Assembly: GCF_029945685.1 (NCBI RefSeq)
Contig: NZ_JAQSDA010000012.1
Span: 83,418-147,417, forward strand
Direction of reading: 5' to 3'
Origin: Polaromonas sp.
GTDB taxonomy: Bacteria > Pseudomonadota > Gammaproteobacteria > Burkholderiales > Burkholderiaceae_C
Length of the DNA stretch: 64,000 bases
Numbering within the stretch: the first letter of the stretch is position 1; the number at the start of each line of letters is the position of its first letter. Shown piece by piece: positions 54,562-63,863 of the stretch. Made by a program: the position numbers and the translations under genes. Below the pieces are notes generated by a model, which had not been told where the DNA came from, did not search any database, and worked only from the letters and a program-made list of their open reading frames with translations.

Positions 54562-55104
54562 CTATTTTTTCTTTTTCAGCTCCGCCAGTGCGGCAAAAGG
54601 GTGGGGTTTGGCGTCCTCCTGCTGCGCCAGCTCACCCTCGCCAGCACTGAACACCGGCGTCACCGGACAGGTCTCGTGCATGGGGACCAGTGGCAGGGCC
54701 ATCAGCAGTTCGTCCTCGACCACAGCCAGCAGGTCGAACTGCGGCGCCATCACCAGCAGGTCTTCCTCGGACTGGTCGTCCTCGGCCATGGCAATGTCTT
54801 CATCGGCGACAAAGCGGTACCACTGGTTCACGTCCAGCGCGGTGGGCACTGCGCCCATGCAGCGCTGGCAGGTCAGCGGCAGCGTGGCACTGGCCTGCAG
54901 GTGCAGCCAGACCTCGTCTTCGCCACCGGCGTGCGGCCGCAGCTCGGCCCGCGCCTCCCAGTCAACAACCAGATCGGGCGCCAGCCCATGCAGTTCCTGC
55001 GCCAGGCGCTCCATATTTGATAGTGGCGTGCGCTCGACGAGCGGTTTGCCCTCCTGGGCGAAAGCCTGCATGTTGAGCCGGCGGGCGTGAAGATGTCTGG
55101 ACAT
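54562..55104 (-). CDS. yceD: YceD family protein (DUF177)
   Basis: This 180-residue DUF177 protein is a member of the YceD family, encoded upstream of rpmF in most bacteria and involved in 23S rRNA accumulation in plants and E. coli. The family Cys pair appears as LTCQRCMGAV near residue 85 and an acidic core follows (VADEDIAMAEDDQSEED). The ATG at 55104 (MSRHLHARRLN) is 26 bases from the divergent maf start. A diverged family A-like sequence may lie near residues 20-30. Confidence 0.9.
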   Translation of the reverse strand: MSRHLHARRLNMQAFAQEGKPLVERTPLSNMERLAQELHGLAPDLVVDWEARAELRPHAGGEDEVWLHLQASATLPLTCQRCMGAVPTALDVNQWYRFVADEDIAMAEDDQSEEDLLVMAPQFDLLAVVEDELLMALPLVPMHETCPVTPVFSAGEGELAQQEDAKPHPFAALAELKKKK

Positions 55105-55129
55105 GGCAGCAGTGTAAGAGAATCGTCGC

Positions 55130-55780
55130 ATGAACCCTGTACCTTCTCCGGATGCCCACAAGGGCGCCGCCCTCCCCGCCGCGCGCCGCCTGATTCTGGG
55201 CTCGACCTCGCCCTACCGCCGTGAACTGCTGCAGCGCCTGCGGATTCCGTTTGACGTGGCCGCTCCCGCCGTCGACGAAACCCCGCGGCCCGGCGAAGCC
55301 CCGGCAACCCTGGCATTGCGGCTGGCCCTGGACAAGGCGCGTGCCGTGGCTGCGGCTTTCCCCGATGCGGTGGTGATCGGCTCCGACCAGGTCGCCGACC
55401 TCAACGGCCAGTGCCTCGGCAAGCCCGGCAACCATGCCAATGCCGTCGCCCAGCTTCGCCAGATGCGCGGCCAGAGCGTGGTGTTCCAGACCGCCGTGGC
55501 CGTGGTCTGCCTGCAAAGCGGCTTTGAACAGACCGACCTGGCCGCAGTGAAAGTGCAGTTTCGCGCCCTCAGCGATGAGGAGATCGAAAACTACCTGCAG
55601 GCCGAGCAGCCTTACGACTGCGCCGGCAGCGCCAAAAGCGAAGGGCTGGGCATCACCCTGCTGGACGCCATCGGGAACGACGATCCGACCGCGCTGGTCG
55701 GCCTGCCCCTGATACGCACCTGCCGGATGATCCGGGCCGCCGGCATTGCGCTGTTGCCGGCACGCAAGGACCAGCCATGA
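55130..55780 (+). CDS. maf: Maf-family nucleoside triphosphate pyrophosphatase (YceF type)
   Basis: This 216-residue protein is a Maf-type house-cleaning pyrophosphatase. It shows LILGSTSPYRRELLQRLRI, DETPRPGE, the catalytic Asp in VVIGSDQVADLNG, and YDCAGSAKSEGLG. The SDQVADLNG form points to the YceF branch that hydrolyses 7-methyl-GTP. The first about 18 residues are unlike the family, so a later start is possible, but no better ribosome binding site is seen. It overlaps the next gene by 4 bases. Confidence 0.93.
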   Translation: MNPVPSPDAHKGAALPAARRLILGSTSPYRRELLQRLRIPFDVAAPAVDETPRPGEAPATLALRLALDKARAVAAAFPDAVVIGSDQVADLNGQCLGKPGNHANAVAQLRQMRGQSVVFQTAVAVVCLQSGFEQTDLAAVKVQFRALSDEEIENYLQAEQPYDCAGSAKSEGLGITLLDAIGNDDPTALVGLPLIRTCRMIRAAGIALLPARKDQP

Positions 55781-56544
55781 CCGGCGCCCCCAAAGGCCGG
55801 CTTTACCTCGTGCCCGCGCCGCTGGATTTCGGCTGTGATGTGCAGGCCCCCCTGCAGGATGTGATGCCGCTGGGCACGTTGCAAATTGCCGCAACGCTTT
55901 CCTGCTGGATTTGCGAAAACGCCAAAAGCACACGCGCCTACCTCAAGCGGGTGGGCGAGGTGATGCCACTGCAGCAGCCCATCCAGGCCCAGCAGATCCA
56001 GGAGCTGCCGCGCGAGGTGCATAAAAAAGGCGACCATGGCGGCAACTTCGATGCCCGGCCGCTGCTGGCGGCTGCGCTGGCCGGCCGCGACATTGGCCTG
56101 GTCAGCGAAGCCGGCATGCCGGCGATTGCCGACCCGGGCTCGTCCGTTGTGCGCGCCGCCCATGACCTGGGCCTGCAGGTGCTGCCGCTGGTGGGGCCGA
56201 TGTCGCTGATGCTGGCGCTGGCCGCCAGCGGACTGAACGGCCAGAATTTTTCGTTTGTCGGTTACCTGCCGCAGGACGGCGGCGAACGCAGCCAGCGCAT
56301 CCGCGAACTGGAATCGCTGTCGCTGAAAACCGGCCAGACGCAGATCTTCATTGAAACGCCCTACCGCAACACCGTGCTGCTGCAGGCCCTGCTTCAGACG
56401 CTGCAGCACAACACGCGGCTGGCCTTGAGCTGCGGCTTGAGTCTGCCCGGCGGCTGGTCGCACAGCGCCTCCATCAGCATGTGGAAACGCGACAAGCCTG
56501 CTGCACCGCTGGCCCTGCCCACGGTGTTCTGCATCGGCCGTTAA
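55777..56544 (+). CDS. SAM-dependent methyltransferase of the RsmI/tetrapyrrole methylase family
   Basis: This 255-residue protein has the tetrapyrrole-methylase fold: LYLVPAPLDFG at the start, GRDIGLVSEAGMPAIADPGS near the middle, and LALAASGLNGQNFSFVGYLP. It resembles RsmI (16S rRNA C1402 2'-O-methylation), but the N-terminus and the IRELESLSLKTGQTQIFIETP region mark the sister group common in Burkholderiales beside maf. The substrate is therefore uncertain. It overlaps maf (ATGA), and a bidirectional terminator follows. Confidence 0.85.
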   Translation: MTGAPKGRLYLVPAPLDFGCDVQAPLQDVMPLGTLQIAATLSCWICENAKSTRAYLKRVGEVMPLQQPIQAQQIQELPREVHKKGDHGGNFDARPLLAAALAGRDIGLVSEAGMPAIADPGSSVVRAAHDLGLQVLPLVGPMSLMLALAASGLNGQNFSFVGYLPQDGGERSQRIRELESLSLKTGQTQIFIETPYRNTVLLQALLQTLQHNTRLALSCGLSLPGGWSHSASISMWKRDKPAAPLALPTVFCIGR

Positions 56545-56559
56545 ACCCGCCCGGCACCA

Positions 56560-56590
56560 AAAAAAAGCCCGCAACGAGCGGGCTTTTTTG
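56560..56590. terminator. Bidirectional rho-independent terminator
   Basis: Stem AAGCCCGC pairs with GCGGGCTT around AACGA, with eight A on the left and six T on the right. It lies between the converging methyltransferase and sppA genes. Confidence 0.93.
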
Positions 56591-56620
56591 ACCGGACAAC
56601 CGGAAAACGGGTGCGCTGTT

Positions 56621-57673
56621 TCAGCGAATCGCAGGAATCGTCTTCAGCGTGCGGATGGCGCCGTCCCCGATGGCTGCACCAAACTTCTTGGCCAGACGCT
56701 CGGCGACGTTGTCCCGGCGCGTGTAGTCGATGATGTCCTCGGTCTTGACGATTTCGCGGGCCACATAGTCGAGCGAGCCCAGCTGGTCAGCCAGACCCAG
56801 TTCGATCGCCTGCTGGCCGGTCCAGAACAGGCCACTGAACATCTCCGGCGTTTCCTTCAGGCGCTTGCCGCGGCCGTTTTTGACCACCGTGATGAACTGC
56901 TGGTGAATCTGGTCCAGCATGGCCTGCGCATACACGCGCTGCTTGTCGGTCTGCGGGCTGAACGGATCGAGAAAGCCCTTGTTTTCCCCGGCCGTCATGA
57001 GACGGCGCTCCACGCCCAGCTTGTCCATCAGGCCGGTAAAACCGAAGCCGTCCATCAGCACGCCGATGCTGCCGACGATGCTGGCCTTGTCGACAAAAAT
57101 CCTGTCGGCCGAAGCGGCGACGTAATACGCCGCCGAGGCACAGGTTTCTCCCACCACGGCATAAACGGGCTTCTTGTGTTTGGCCTTAAGGCGCACGATC
57201 TCGTCGTTCATCATGCCGGCCTGCACCGGACTGCCGCCGGGTGAATTGATCAGCAACACCACCGCCTGGGCACCCTCGTCTTCAAACGCAGCGCGCAGTG
57301 CGGCATTGACAAACTCGGCGCTGGCGTCGGCGCCATCGGCGATTTCTCCCTTGATTTCCACCACCGCGGTGTGCGGCGCGCTGACGTTGCTGGTGGCCGC
57401 GCCGCGGTGCATGGCAAACCACACCAGGAACACAAAAAAGGCCAGCCAGGACAGGCGCACAAAGGTTTTCCAGCGGCGTGTGGCCTTCTGCTCGTTCAGG
57501 GCGGCAAAAGCGAGTTTTTCCAGCGTCGCGCGCTCCCAGCCCGGCTCGGTGCCCGGGGCGTTGCGGTTTGCTACGTTTTCAGGAGCTGTTTGTGCCCGTG
57601 TTTGCTGGGCTGAAGGCCTGTCTGGATCGAAATCCGGGTGGTCGGACGGATCGGTGCGGTTTGAATCATTCAT
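56621..57673 (-). CDS. sppA: S49-family peptidase (signal peptide peptidase SppA type)
   Basis: This 350-residue protein is a membrane-anchored SppA36-type protease that digests leftover signal peptides. A polar N-terminal tail (to residue 70) precedes one transmembrane helix (LSWLAFFVFLVWFAM). The catalytic Ser is in ETCASAAYYVAASAD and the general-base Lys in TAGENKGFLDPFSP; LLINSPGGSPVQAG and SIGVLMDGFGF are also typical. A family A repeat encodes part of the disordered tail. The Rieske gene lies 9 bases upstream in the same direction. Confidence 0.95.
   Translation of the reverse strand: MNDSNRTDPSDHPDFDPDRPSAQQTRAQTAPENVANRNAPGTEPGWERATLEKLAFAALNEQKATRRWKTFVRLSWLAFFVFLVWFAMHRGAATSNVSAPHTAVVEIKGEIADGADASAEFVNAALRAAFEDEGAQAVVLLINSPGGSPVQAGMMNDEIVRLKAKHKKPVYAVVGETCASAAYYVAASADRIFVDKASIVGSIGVLMDGFGFTGLMDKLGVERRLMTAGENKGFLDPFSPQTDKQRVYAQAMLDQIHQQFITVVKNGRGKRLKETPEMFSGLFWTGQQAIELGLADQLGSLDYVAREIVKTEDIIDYTRRDNVAERLAKKFGAAIGDGAIRTLKTIPAIR
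57566..57625 (+). repeat. Family A repeat inside sppA
   Basis: GGTTTGCTACGTTTTCAGGA, GCTGTTTGTGCCCGTGTTTG and CTGGGCTGAAGGCCTGTCTG together follow the whole family A layout. The frame stays open and gives about residues 17-35 of SppA. Confidence 0.7.
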
Positions 57674-57682
57674 ACGGGTAGT

Positions 57683-58063
57683 TTAGAACTCCAATGTTTT
57701 AAGTTTGTAGGACGTGTGCCAGAAAACAAGGCCTTCGCCTTCCGAAATGTCAATTTTGACCAGCCCGCCCTGGCAGGGGCCGCCGCTGCACTCACCCGTG
57801 TCGGGCCGGTAGGCCGCGCCGTGGCTGGCGCAAAGCAGCCACTGACCGCTGTCGTCGAAGACCCGGTTGGGCTGCCAGTCCAGCTCCATCGCCACATGGC
57901 TGCAGCGGTTCAGGTAGGCGTGGGGCTTTCCTTCGAAGCGGACAGCAAAGGCGCGGCAGGTCTGACCCGCGTAGTTCACGTCGAAGGGCACGGCCTGCCC
58001 GCCATCGGCCAGTTCACTGGATTGACACAGGGGAATCAGCGATTCATCCATGGCAAAACGCAT
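57683..58063 (-). CDS. Rieske 2Fe-2S domain protein
   Basis: This 126-residue protein is a stand-alone Rieske ferredoxin. The cluster ligands are Cys54 and His56 (RCSH) and Cys78 and His81 (LCASHGA). No membrane helix or oxygenase domain is present. It may donate electrons to an unknown partner. The first ATG (58063, MRFAMDESLI) has GGATGG before it; the ATG at 58051 (MDESLIPLCQ) is also plausible. It is cotranscribed with sppA and lies after the gph-like gene and a family B repeat. Confidence 0.9.
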   Translation of the reverse strand: MRFAMDESLIPLCQSSELADGGQAVPFDVNYAGQTCRAFAVRFEGKPHAYLNRCSHVAMELDWQPNRVFDDSGQWLLCASHGAAYRPDTGECSGGPCQGGLVKIDISEGEGLVFWHTSYKLKTLEF

Positions 58064-58131
58064 CCATCCGCATCAACAAGCGTGGGACGCCCGGCGCATA
58101 CGAAATGACAAGCCCGGGGCCCCGGTCTTCG

Positions 58132-58224
58132 CCAGCCAGGGCCGCGGATCCGGCTCTGCCGGTCCGCGGGCGCAGCGCCCCCCCGGGGGGCAGTGCAGTA
58201 CACGCAGTGACAAACGTGGGGGCC
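58132..58224 (-). repeat. Dispersed repeat family B (after the gph-like gene)
   Basis: On the minus strand it starts 5 bases after the gph-like stop with GGCCCCCACGTTTGTCACTG, then CCCCCCGGGGGGG and a GGACCGGCAGAGCCGGATCC hairpin. It is in the same direction as the gene before it. Confidence 0.88.
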
Positions 58225-58229
58225 ATTTC

Positions 58230-58901
58230 TCAGGCGTTGCGGGCCAGCCAGTCGTGCAGGTCCTGCACGGAATGGGCGACAAATCGGGGCTGGAGGGCGT
58301 CAAAGGCCGCACTTTCGTGCGCGCCGTAACTGACCCCAACGCTGGCGCAGCCGGCATTGAGCGCCATCTGGAGGTCATGGGTGGTGTCACCAATCATCAG
58401 CGTGCGCGCCGGGCTCACGCCAAATTCGTCCATCAGCTCATGCAACATGCGCGGGTGCGGCTTGCCGGCGGTTTCATCGGCGGTGCGCGAGCCGTCAAAC
58501 CGGCCCTTGAGCTCGACCGCCTGCAGCGCCTCGTCGAGGCCGTGCCGGCTTTTGCCGGTGGCCACGCTCAGGAGGTGGCCGCGCGCCTTGAGCGCGGCCA
58601 GCAGCGGCAACACGCCGTCAAACAGGCTGATGTCGTTCTGGTGGCCCATGTAGTGGTGCCGGTAACGCGCGCCGAGTTCGGGGTATTTCTCGGGCGGGAC
58701 ATCGGGCGCCGCATGGGCCAGCGCCTGCATCAGCCCCAGGCCGATCACATAACCCGCGGCTTCGTCGGTCGGCACCGTGCCGCCCACGTCACGCACTGCC
58801 GCCTGGATGCAGCGCACGATGATTTGGGTCGAATCGAACAGCGTGCCGTCCCAGTCGAAGGCAATCAGGTCAAAGTTGAGCGGGGAGGACGGGCGTGGCA
58901 T
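58230..58901 (-). CDS. gph: HAD-family hydrolase (phosphoglycolate phosphatase-like)
   Basis: This 223-residue HAD phosphatase has FDWDGTLFDST (nucleophile and acid Asp), the C1 cap region, VATGKSRHGLDEAL (motif II), KPHPRMLHELM (motif III Lys) and TLMIGDTTHDLQMA (motif IV). It resembles Gph/PGP-type and RNase-adjacent phosphatases; the substrate is a guess. Its start overlaps the end of rluC by 32 bases, so the two are a coupled unit. The rluC-gph order is common in Burkholderiales. Confidence 0.9.
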   Translation of the reverse strand: MPRPSSPLNFDLIAFDWDGTLFDSTQIIVRCIQAAVRDVGGTVPTDEAAGYVIGLGLMQALAHAAPDVPPEKYPELGARYRHHYMGHQNDISLFDGVLPLLAALKARGHLLSVATGKSRHGLDEALQAVELKGRFDGSRTADETAGKPHPRMLHELMDEFGVSPARTLMIGDTTHDLQMALNAGCASVGVSYGAHESAAFDALQPRFVAHSVQDLHDWLARNA

Positions 58902-60027
58902 GGGTCGTGAAACTCTCGAGATCGGGGGGAAGCGCGGCCAGCAGGTCAATGCGTTTGCCGCTGGACGGATGGGTGAACTTTAACCGCCAGGCATGAAGAA
59001 ACATGCGTTTGAGGGCAACGCCACCCGCTTCTTTTTGCAAGGTTTTGTTCAGCTCGAAGTCGCCGTACTTGTCGTCGCCAGCAATCGGGTGGCCGGCGCT
59101 GGCCAGGTGCACCCGGATCTGGTGGGTGCGGCCGGTCTTGATGGTCACCTCGAGCAGTGAAAAATCGCGCCCGGCAGCGGCCAGCGTCGATTTCACCTTG
59201 ACCAGGGTCACCGCACGCATGGCGTCCGGATGCGCCTTCTCCACCACCCGCACGCGGCGCTCGCCGTCGGGCAGCAAATATTTCTGCAGGGAGGCGTCCA
59301 GCACTTTTTTATTGGCCGGCCAGGCGCCGCTGACAAGCGCCAGGTAAATCTTGTCGGTTTCGCGCTCGCGAAACTGCTCCTGCAGGTTTTTCAGCGCCAT
59401 CCTTTTCTTGGCGACCAGCAAAATGCCGCTGGTTTCGCGGTCCAGCCGGTGCACCAGCTCCAGGAAGCGCGCCTCGGGCCGCGCCATGCGCAGCTGCTCG
59501 ATCACGCCAAAAGCCACACCGCTGCCGCCATGCACGGCCACGCCGGCCGGTTTGTTTATGGCCAGCAGGTGCTCGTCTTCAAACAGGATGGGGAACTCCC
59601 GTGACGGCGCGTAACCTCCTGTGGTGGACGCGGCCCCGTGGCGGGCCACCTCGACGGCCATGGCCTTCGCCTTGTCGTCGGCCCGCTCCGAGGTGCGCAC
59701 CGGCGGCAGGCGCACGATGTCGCCGGCCTCGACCCGGGTGTCGGCCTGCACCCTGCCCTTGTTGATGCGCACTTCGCCGCTGCGGATGATGCGGTAAACA
59801 TGGGTCTTGGGCACGCCCTTGAGCTGGCGGATCAGGAAGTTGTCCAGCCGCTGGCCCGCAAAGTCAGCGTCCACTGTCACCAGTGTGGCCTGCGGGGCGG
59901 CTTTCGCCGCAGGCTCCGTCGGTGCCTGCAAAGGCGGAGGGGGTCTGGGTCGGTCCGGCGGCGCCGCCGTCTGGGGTTTACCCGGGCGGCGTGTTTTACC
60001 TGAACCTGCGCCTATAATGTGTTTCAC
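58870..60027 (-). CDS. rluC: 23S rRNA pseudouridine(955/2504/2580) synthase
   Basis: RluC (385 residues) makes pseudouridines in 23S rRNA. The S4 domain is around residues 55-110 (RLDNFLIRQLKGVPKTHVYR); the catalytic Asp is in LVHRLDRETSGILLVAKK; the RTHQIRVHLASAGHPIAGD motif follows. The first about 45 residues are basic and Pro-rich. The start is GTG at 60027 (MKHIIGAGSG), because relatives start this way and the rne promoter lies just inside; the frame continues upstream over the rne leader without meaning. It is divergent from rne. Confidence 0.93.
   Translation of the reverse strand: MKHIIGAGSGKTRRPGKPQTAAPPDRPRPPPPLQAPTEPAAKAAPQATLVTVDADFAGQRLDNFLIRQLKGVPKTHVYRIIRSGEVRINKGRVQADTRVEAGDIVRLPPVRTSERADDKAKAMAVEVARHGAASTTGGYAPSREFPILFEDEHLLAINKPAGVAVHGGSGVAFGVIEQLRMARPEARFLELVHRLDRETSGILLVAKKRMALKNLQEQFRERETDKIYLALVSGAWPANKKVLDASLQKYLLPDGERRVRVVEKAHPDAMRAVTLVKVKSTLAAAGRDFSLLEVTIKTGRTHQIRVHLASAGHPIAGDDKYGDFELNKTLQKEAGGVALKRMFLHAWRLKFTHPSSGKRIDLLAALPPDLESFTTHATPVLPAQL
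60013..60018 (+). promoter_or_regulatory. -10 element of the rne promoter candidate
   Basis: TATAAT at 60013-60018 is a perfect -10 hexamer on the plus strand. The best -35 in range is poor. It would start rne transcripts near 60025, giving a leader of about 575 bases, and it lies inside the first codons of rluC. Confidence 0.5.
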
Positions 60028-60600
60028 TAGCGACAAGCTGTAAGTGGTTGATTTGTCTGGGAGTTTAGTCCACACACCCATCAACCCACTGCAACAGCCT
60101 TGCTGGAAGGTCGACGCCACTGGCAGCAAATGCCCCCACGCGCAAGGTGCCAGACACCCCGCGGCAGGAACATGTTGTGCAGACGAGTCGACGTTTTGCG
60201 AACACAACTACGGAATACGATGTGTGCAGCCCCACGGGCTGGACACGGATCCAGGTGAAATCTGGTCTTTGAATGGGTAGCCCTTTGACAACAACACTGG
60301 TTGGACTGATCTCTCTGTGCCTGCGGCGCTTTTTAGCCCCGCTTTCAGGCATGAATCAGCTGCCAGCCCTTGTTGCACGGGCGCAAGCAGCTACTTTTTT
60401 GGTAGCAAACACCTGTCAGACCCCGACTCGCCCCATCCACGCGCCTACGCCCAGACCGCTCCGCTGACTGATTTTTTCAGTCGCCATGGCGCGTCAAAAG
60501 CTCTCCGGCAATTCCCCACGTTCGCACAGCGTCTGCTCCCGGCGTCGTTTGCCCGTTTTTCGGGCAGTGATGTTTGAGACAGAAGAACGAAGGAACCCCC
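60028..60600 (+). other. Long untranslated leader of rne
   Basis: I see no protein gene in these 573 bases. In E. coli the rne mRNA has a 361-base leader through which RNase E controls its own mRNA, so a long leader is expected. The region holds a family A repeat at 60356-60410 and GC hairpins. Short reading frames over it have no homologous look. Confidence 0.6.
60356..60410 (-). repeat. Dispersed repeat family A in the rne leader
   Basis: On the minus strand it reads GTTTGCTACCAAAAAAGTAG, CTGCTTGCGCCCGTGCAACA and AGGGCTGGCAGCTGA. It is one of the best full copies, with the palindromic left arm GCTACC-N6-GTAGC. Confidence 0.88.
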
Positions 60601-63600
60601 ATGAAACGCATGCTGGTCAATGCCACCCAGTCGGAAGAACGCCGCCTGGCCATTGTCGACGGACAAAAACTCCTCGACTACGAAATTGAAATCGAAGGGC
60701 GCGAACAGCGCAAGGGCAATATCTACAAGGCGGTCGTGACACGTGTCGAGCCCTCGCTCGAAGCCTGTTTTGTCGACTACGGTGAAGACCGCCACGGCTT
60801 TCTGCCGTTCAAGGAAATCTCCAAGCAGTACTTCGCCCAGGGCGTGTCGGTCAGCCAGGCGCGCATCCAGGACGTGATCCGTGAAGGCCAGGAAATCCTG
60901 GTCCAGGTCGAAAAGGAAGAACGCGGCAACAAGGGCGCCGCCCTGACCACCTTTGTCTCGCTCGCCGGCCGTTACGTCGTGCTGATGCCGAACAACCCGC
61001 GCGGCGGTGGCGTGAGCCGCCGTATTGAAGGCGAAGACCGGGCCGAGCTGAAAGAGAACATGGACCAGCTGGAATACCCGGCAGGTTCGAGCATCATCGC
61101 CCGCACCGCCGGCATCGGCCGCAGCGCCGCCGAGCTGCAGTGGGACCTGAACTACCTGATCAAGCTCTGGACCGCGATTGACGGCGCCGGCAAGGGCGGC
61201 AAGGGCGCCTACCTGATTTACCAGGAATCGAGCCTGGTGATCCGTGCGATCCGCGACTATTTCAACAGCGACATCGGCGACATCCTGTTCGACACCGACG
61301 ACGTCTACGAACAAGCGCGCCAGTTCATGGCCCACGTGATGCCCGAGCACGAGCACCGCGTCAAGCGTTACCGCGATGACGCGCCGCTGTTCAGCCGTTT
61401 CCAGATCGAGCACCAGATCGAGTCGGCCTACGCCCGCACCGTGCAGCTGCCCTCCGGTGGCGCCATCGTGATCGACCACACCGAAGCGCTTGTGTCGGTG
61501 GACGTCAACTCGGCCCGCGCCATCAAGGGCGGCGACATCGAGGAAACCGCCACCCGCACGAATCTGGAAGCCGCCGACGAAGTCGCGCGCCAGATGCGTC
61601 TGCGCGACCTGGGCGGCCTGATCGTCATCGACTTCATCGACATGGAGGAGTCGCGCAACCGCCGCGACGTTGAAAACCGCCTGCGCGACGCGCTGCGCCA
61701 GGACCGCGCGCGTGTGCAGTTCGGCACCATCAGCAAGTTCGGCCTGATGGAAATGAGCCGTCAACGGTTACGGCCTGCGTTGTCAGAAGGCGCATCCATT
61801 CCCTGCCCGCGTTGCGGCGGCTCCGGACACATCCGCGATACCGAAAGCTCGGCGCTGCAGATCCTGCGCATCATCCAGGAAGAGTCACTCAAAGACAGCA
61901 CGGCCTCGGTGCTGTGCCAGGTGCCGGTCGATGTGGCTTCTTTCCTGCTCAACGAAAAACGCTCGGAAATCAGCAAGATCGAGATGAAGCAGCGCATCAA
62001 CGTGCTGCTGGTGCCCAACAAGACGCTGGAAACACCGAACTACAAGCTCGAGCGCCTGAAACACGACGACCCGCGCCTGGACAACATCGAGGCCAGCTAC
62101 AAGATGGCCGAGGAGATGGAAGACCCGACCACGGTCACCCGCCGCAGCCAGGAAAAGCACAACAAGCAGGAACCCATCATCAAGGGCGTGCTGCCCGATG
62201 CACCGGCGCCCATCGTTGTGCCCAAGCCGGCACCGGCGCCGGCACCGGTGGCGGCCCAGCCGGTCCGGCCGGTGGTGGCCGCGCCGGCGGAAAAAAGCTT
62301 CTTTGCCAAACTCAAGGAGTTTTTTGTAGGCGCCGAAGCAGCACCTGCGCCGGCGCCTGTCAAGGAAGTCAAAAAAGACGAACGCGGCGAAGGCCGGCGT
62401 GACGAGCAGCGCGGCGAACGGGGTGAACGCAGCGAGCGCGGTGAGCGCGGCGGCCGGGGTGAACGCGGCGGCCGTGGCGGCCGTGCTAGCCGCAGCGAAG
62501 GCCGATCTGGCGAAGGACGTGGCGAAGCCCGTCCGGACCAGCGTGGTGGCGAACGTGGTGAACGAGGTGAGCGTGGCGAAGGACGTGGCGGCGAGCGCCG
62601 TGAGCGCAATGCCGATGGCCGCGCCGAAGGTGCCCGCCAGGAACGTCCCGCCGGTGAAGTACGGCCTGAAGGCCGCAACAACGAAGCCCGTCCCGAGCGC
62701 GCAGAACGTCCTCCGCGTCCTGAAGGCCAGGGCGACGGCGACGGCCGCGGCGAGCGTGGTGAACGCAGCCGCCGTGGTCGCGGCGAACGTGGCGCCGAGC
62801 GCGGCGGTGAACGTGCCGACCGCCCGGCGCGCGACTCCATCGAGCAGGATCTGGCCCTGGCCAACCAGGCCGCCATGGCCGCAGCCATGAACGAAGGTGA
62901 TACCGCACCGCGCCAGGAACGTCCGGCACAGGACGCCGGCCGCGAGGGCGAGCGCCAGCCGCGCGCTGACGGCCAGGGTCGCCGTGAACGCGGCGAGCGT
63001 GGTGGTGAAGCCCGTGGTGAGCGTGGTGAACGCGGCGAGCGCGGCACCGGCCGTCGCAACGAACGTCGTGACGAGCGCACCGACGGCAGCACGGCACCCG
63101 CCGCCGCCGCCCAGGCCGACAGCTTTGATGCAGCCCACCCCGGCGTCGTGGCTGGCCTCGACGAAACCGGCAACCCGGTGGTGCCGGCTTCTTCCACCGA
63201 CATCCAGCCGCGCGCTGAGGGTCAGGAAGAAGGCCAGGACCGCCAGCCGCGCGAGCGTCGCAGCCGTGACCGTTATGGCCGCGACCGCCGCGAGCGCTCG
63301 GAGCGCAGCGACCAGCCCGCAGAAGGCCAGGCCGAAGGCGCAGCCCCGGTCGCCGTTGAAAGCTTTGAGCCAAACCAGGCCACAGCGCAGGTAGCACAAG
63401 CGCCGGCAGCTACTGAATTTGTAGCATCTGTGGCACCCGTGCCGGCAACGCCGGTGCCAGCACCGGCCCCAAGGCCAGCACCTGTCGCCGCGCCGGCTGC
63501 TGTACCCGCAGCACGCACGCTGCCGAAAGTCCAGACCTACGACTTGCCGCTGCAGGACCTGGCCCAGGTGGCCCAGTCCTCCGGTCTGCAATGGGTCAAT

Positions 63601-63801
63601 TCCGACGCCAGCAAGATCGCGGAAATCCAGGCCGCGATGGCGGCCGAACCGAAACCGATCCATGTGCCACGCGAGCGCCCACCGGCACCGCAGCTGGACG
63701 CCAGTCCGCTGGTGCTGGTCGAAACCAAGCGCGACCTGCGCGACATGAACCTGCCGTTCGAGCAGCCTGCCGCGCCGGCAGCGGGTGAACGCACGGAGTA
63801 A
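60601..63801 (+). CDS. rne: Ribonuclease E
   Basis: RNase E (1066 residues) starts decay of most mRNAs and processes rRNA and tRNA. The N-terminal catalytic half has the S1 domain ([20 protein letters not shown]), the 5' sensor, the DNase I-like site ([18 protein letters not shown] and VIDFIDME with the metal-binding Asp) and the zinc link CPRCGGSGH. From about residue 550 the protein is disordered: a Pro/Ala part, a long Arg-Gly-Glu-rich tract (residues about 595-810) and a Pro/Ala tail. The tract probably binds RNA or degradosome partners. The ATG at 60601 fits [14 protein letters not shown] family A piece lies in the tail. Confidence 0.97.
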   Translation: MKRMLVNATQSEERRLAIVDGQKLLDYEIEIEGREQRKGNIYKAVVTRVEPSLEACFVDYGEDRHGFLPFKEISKQYFAQGVSVSQARIQDVIREGQEILVQVEKEERGNKGAALTTFVSLAGRYVVLMPNNPRGGGVSRRIEGEDRAELKENMDQLEYPAGSSIIARTAGIGRSAAELQWDLNYLIKLWTAIDGAGKGGKGAYLIYQESSLVIRAIRDYFNSDIGDILFDTDDVYEQARQFMAHVMPEHEHRVKRYRDDAPLFSRFQIEHQIESAYARTVQLPSGGAIVIDHTEALVSVDVNSARAIKGGDIEETATRTNLEAADEVARQMRLRDLGGLIVIDFIDMEESRNRRDVENRLRDALRQDRARVQFGTISKFGLMEMSRQRLRPALSEGASIPCPRCGGSGHIRDTESSALQILRIIQEESLKDSTASVLCQVPVDVASFLLNEKRSEISKIEMKQRINVLLVPNKTLETPNYKLERLKHDDPRLDNIEASYKMAEEMEDPTTVTRRSQEKHNKQEPIIKGVLPDAPAPIVVPKPAPAPAPVAAQPVRPVVAAPAEKSFFAKLKEFFVGAEAAPAPAPVKEVKKDERGEGRRDEQRGERGERSERGERGGRGERGGRGGRASRSEGRSGEGRGEARPDQRGGERGERGERGEGRGGERRERNADGRAEGARQERPAGEVRPEGRNNEARPERAERPPRPEGQGDGDGRGERGERSRRGRGERGAERGGERADRPARDSIEQDLALANQAAMAAAMNEGDTAPRQERPAQDAGREGERQPRADGQGRRERGERGGEARGERGERGERGTGRRNERRDERTDGSTAPAAAAQADSFDAAHPGVVAGLDETGNPVVPASSTDIQPRAEGQEEGQDRQPRERRSRDRYGRDRRERSERSDQPAEGQAEGAAPVAVESFEPNQATAQVAQAPAATEFVASVAPVPATPVPAPAPRPAPVAAPAAVPAARTLPKVQTYDLPLQDLAQVAQSSGLQWVNSDASKIAEIQAAMAAEPKPIHVPRERPPAPQLDASPLVLVETKRDLRDMNLPFEQPAAPAAGERTE
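63405..63445 (+). repeat. Family A repeat inside the rne tail
   Basis: GCAGCTACTGAATTTGTAGC followed by ATCTGTGGCACCCGTGCC matches the palindromic arm and core of family A. It encodes about [14 protein letters not shown] in frame. Confidence 0.6.
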
Positions 63802-63835
63802 TCCTGCCGTTCGTGCCGGTCTGGCACTTCAGATC

Positions 63836-63863
63836 AAAGGCAGCTTTCGGGCTGCCTTTTTTT
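63836..63863 (+). terminator. Rho-independent terminator after rne
   Basis: AAAGGCAGC (63836-63844) pairs with GCTGCCTTT (63851-63859) around a TTTCGG loop, and the T-run continues for four more bases. It lies 34 bases after the rne stop. Confidence 0.93.

Noticed and set aside
62399..63300. Short direct repeats in rne considered as CRISPR or VNTR
   Set aside because: The repeats are codon-phased RGE/RGG units without constant spacers; they encode a disordered tail, not an array.
61885..63663. Long minus-strand open frame opposite rne
   Set aside because: It arises from the Arg-Gly-Glu repeat DNA of rne and has low-complexity Ala/Thr/Arg composition.
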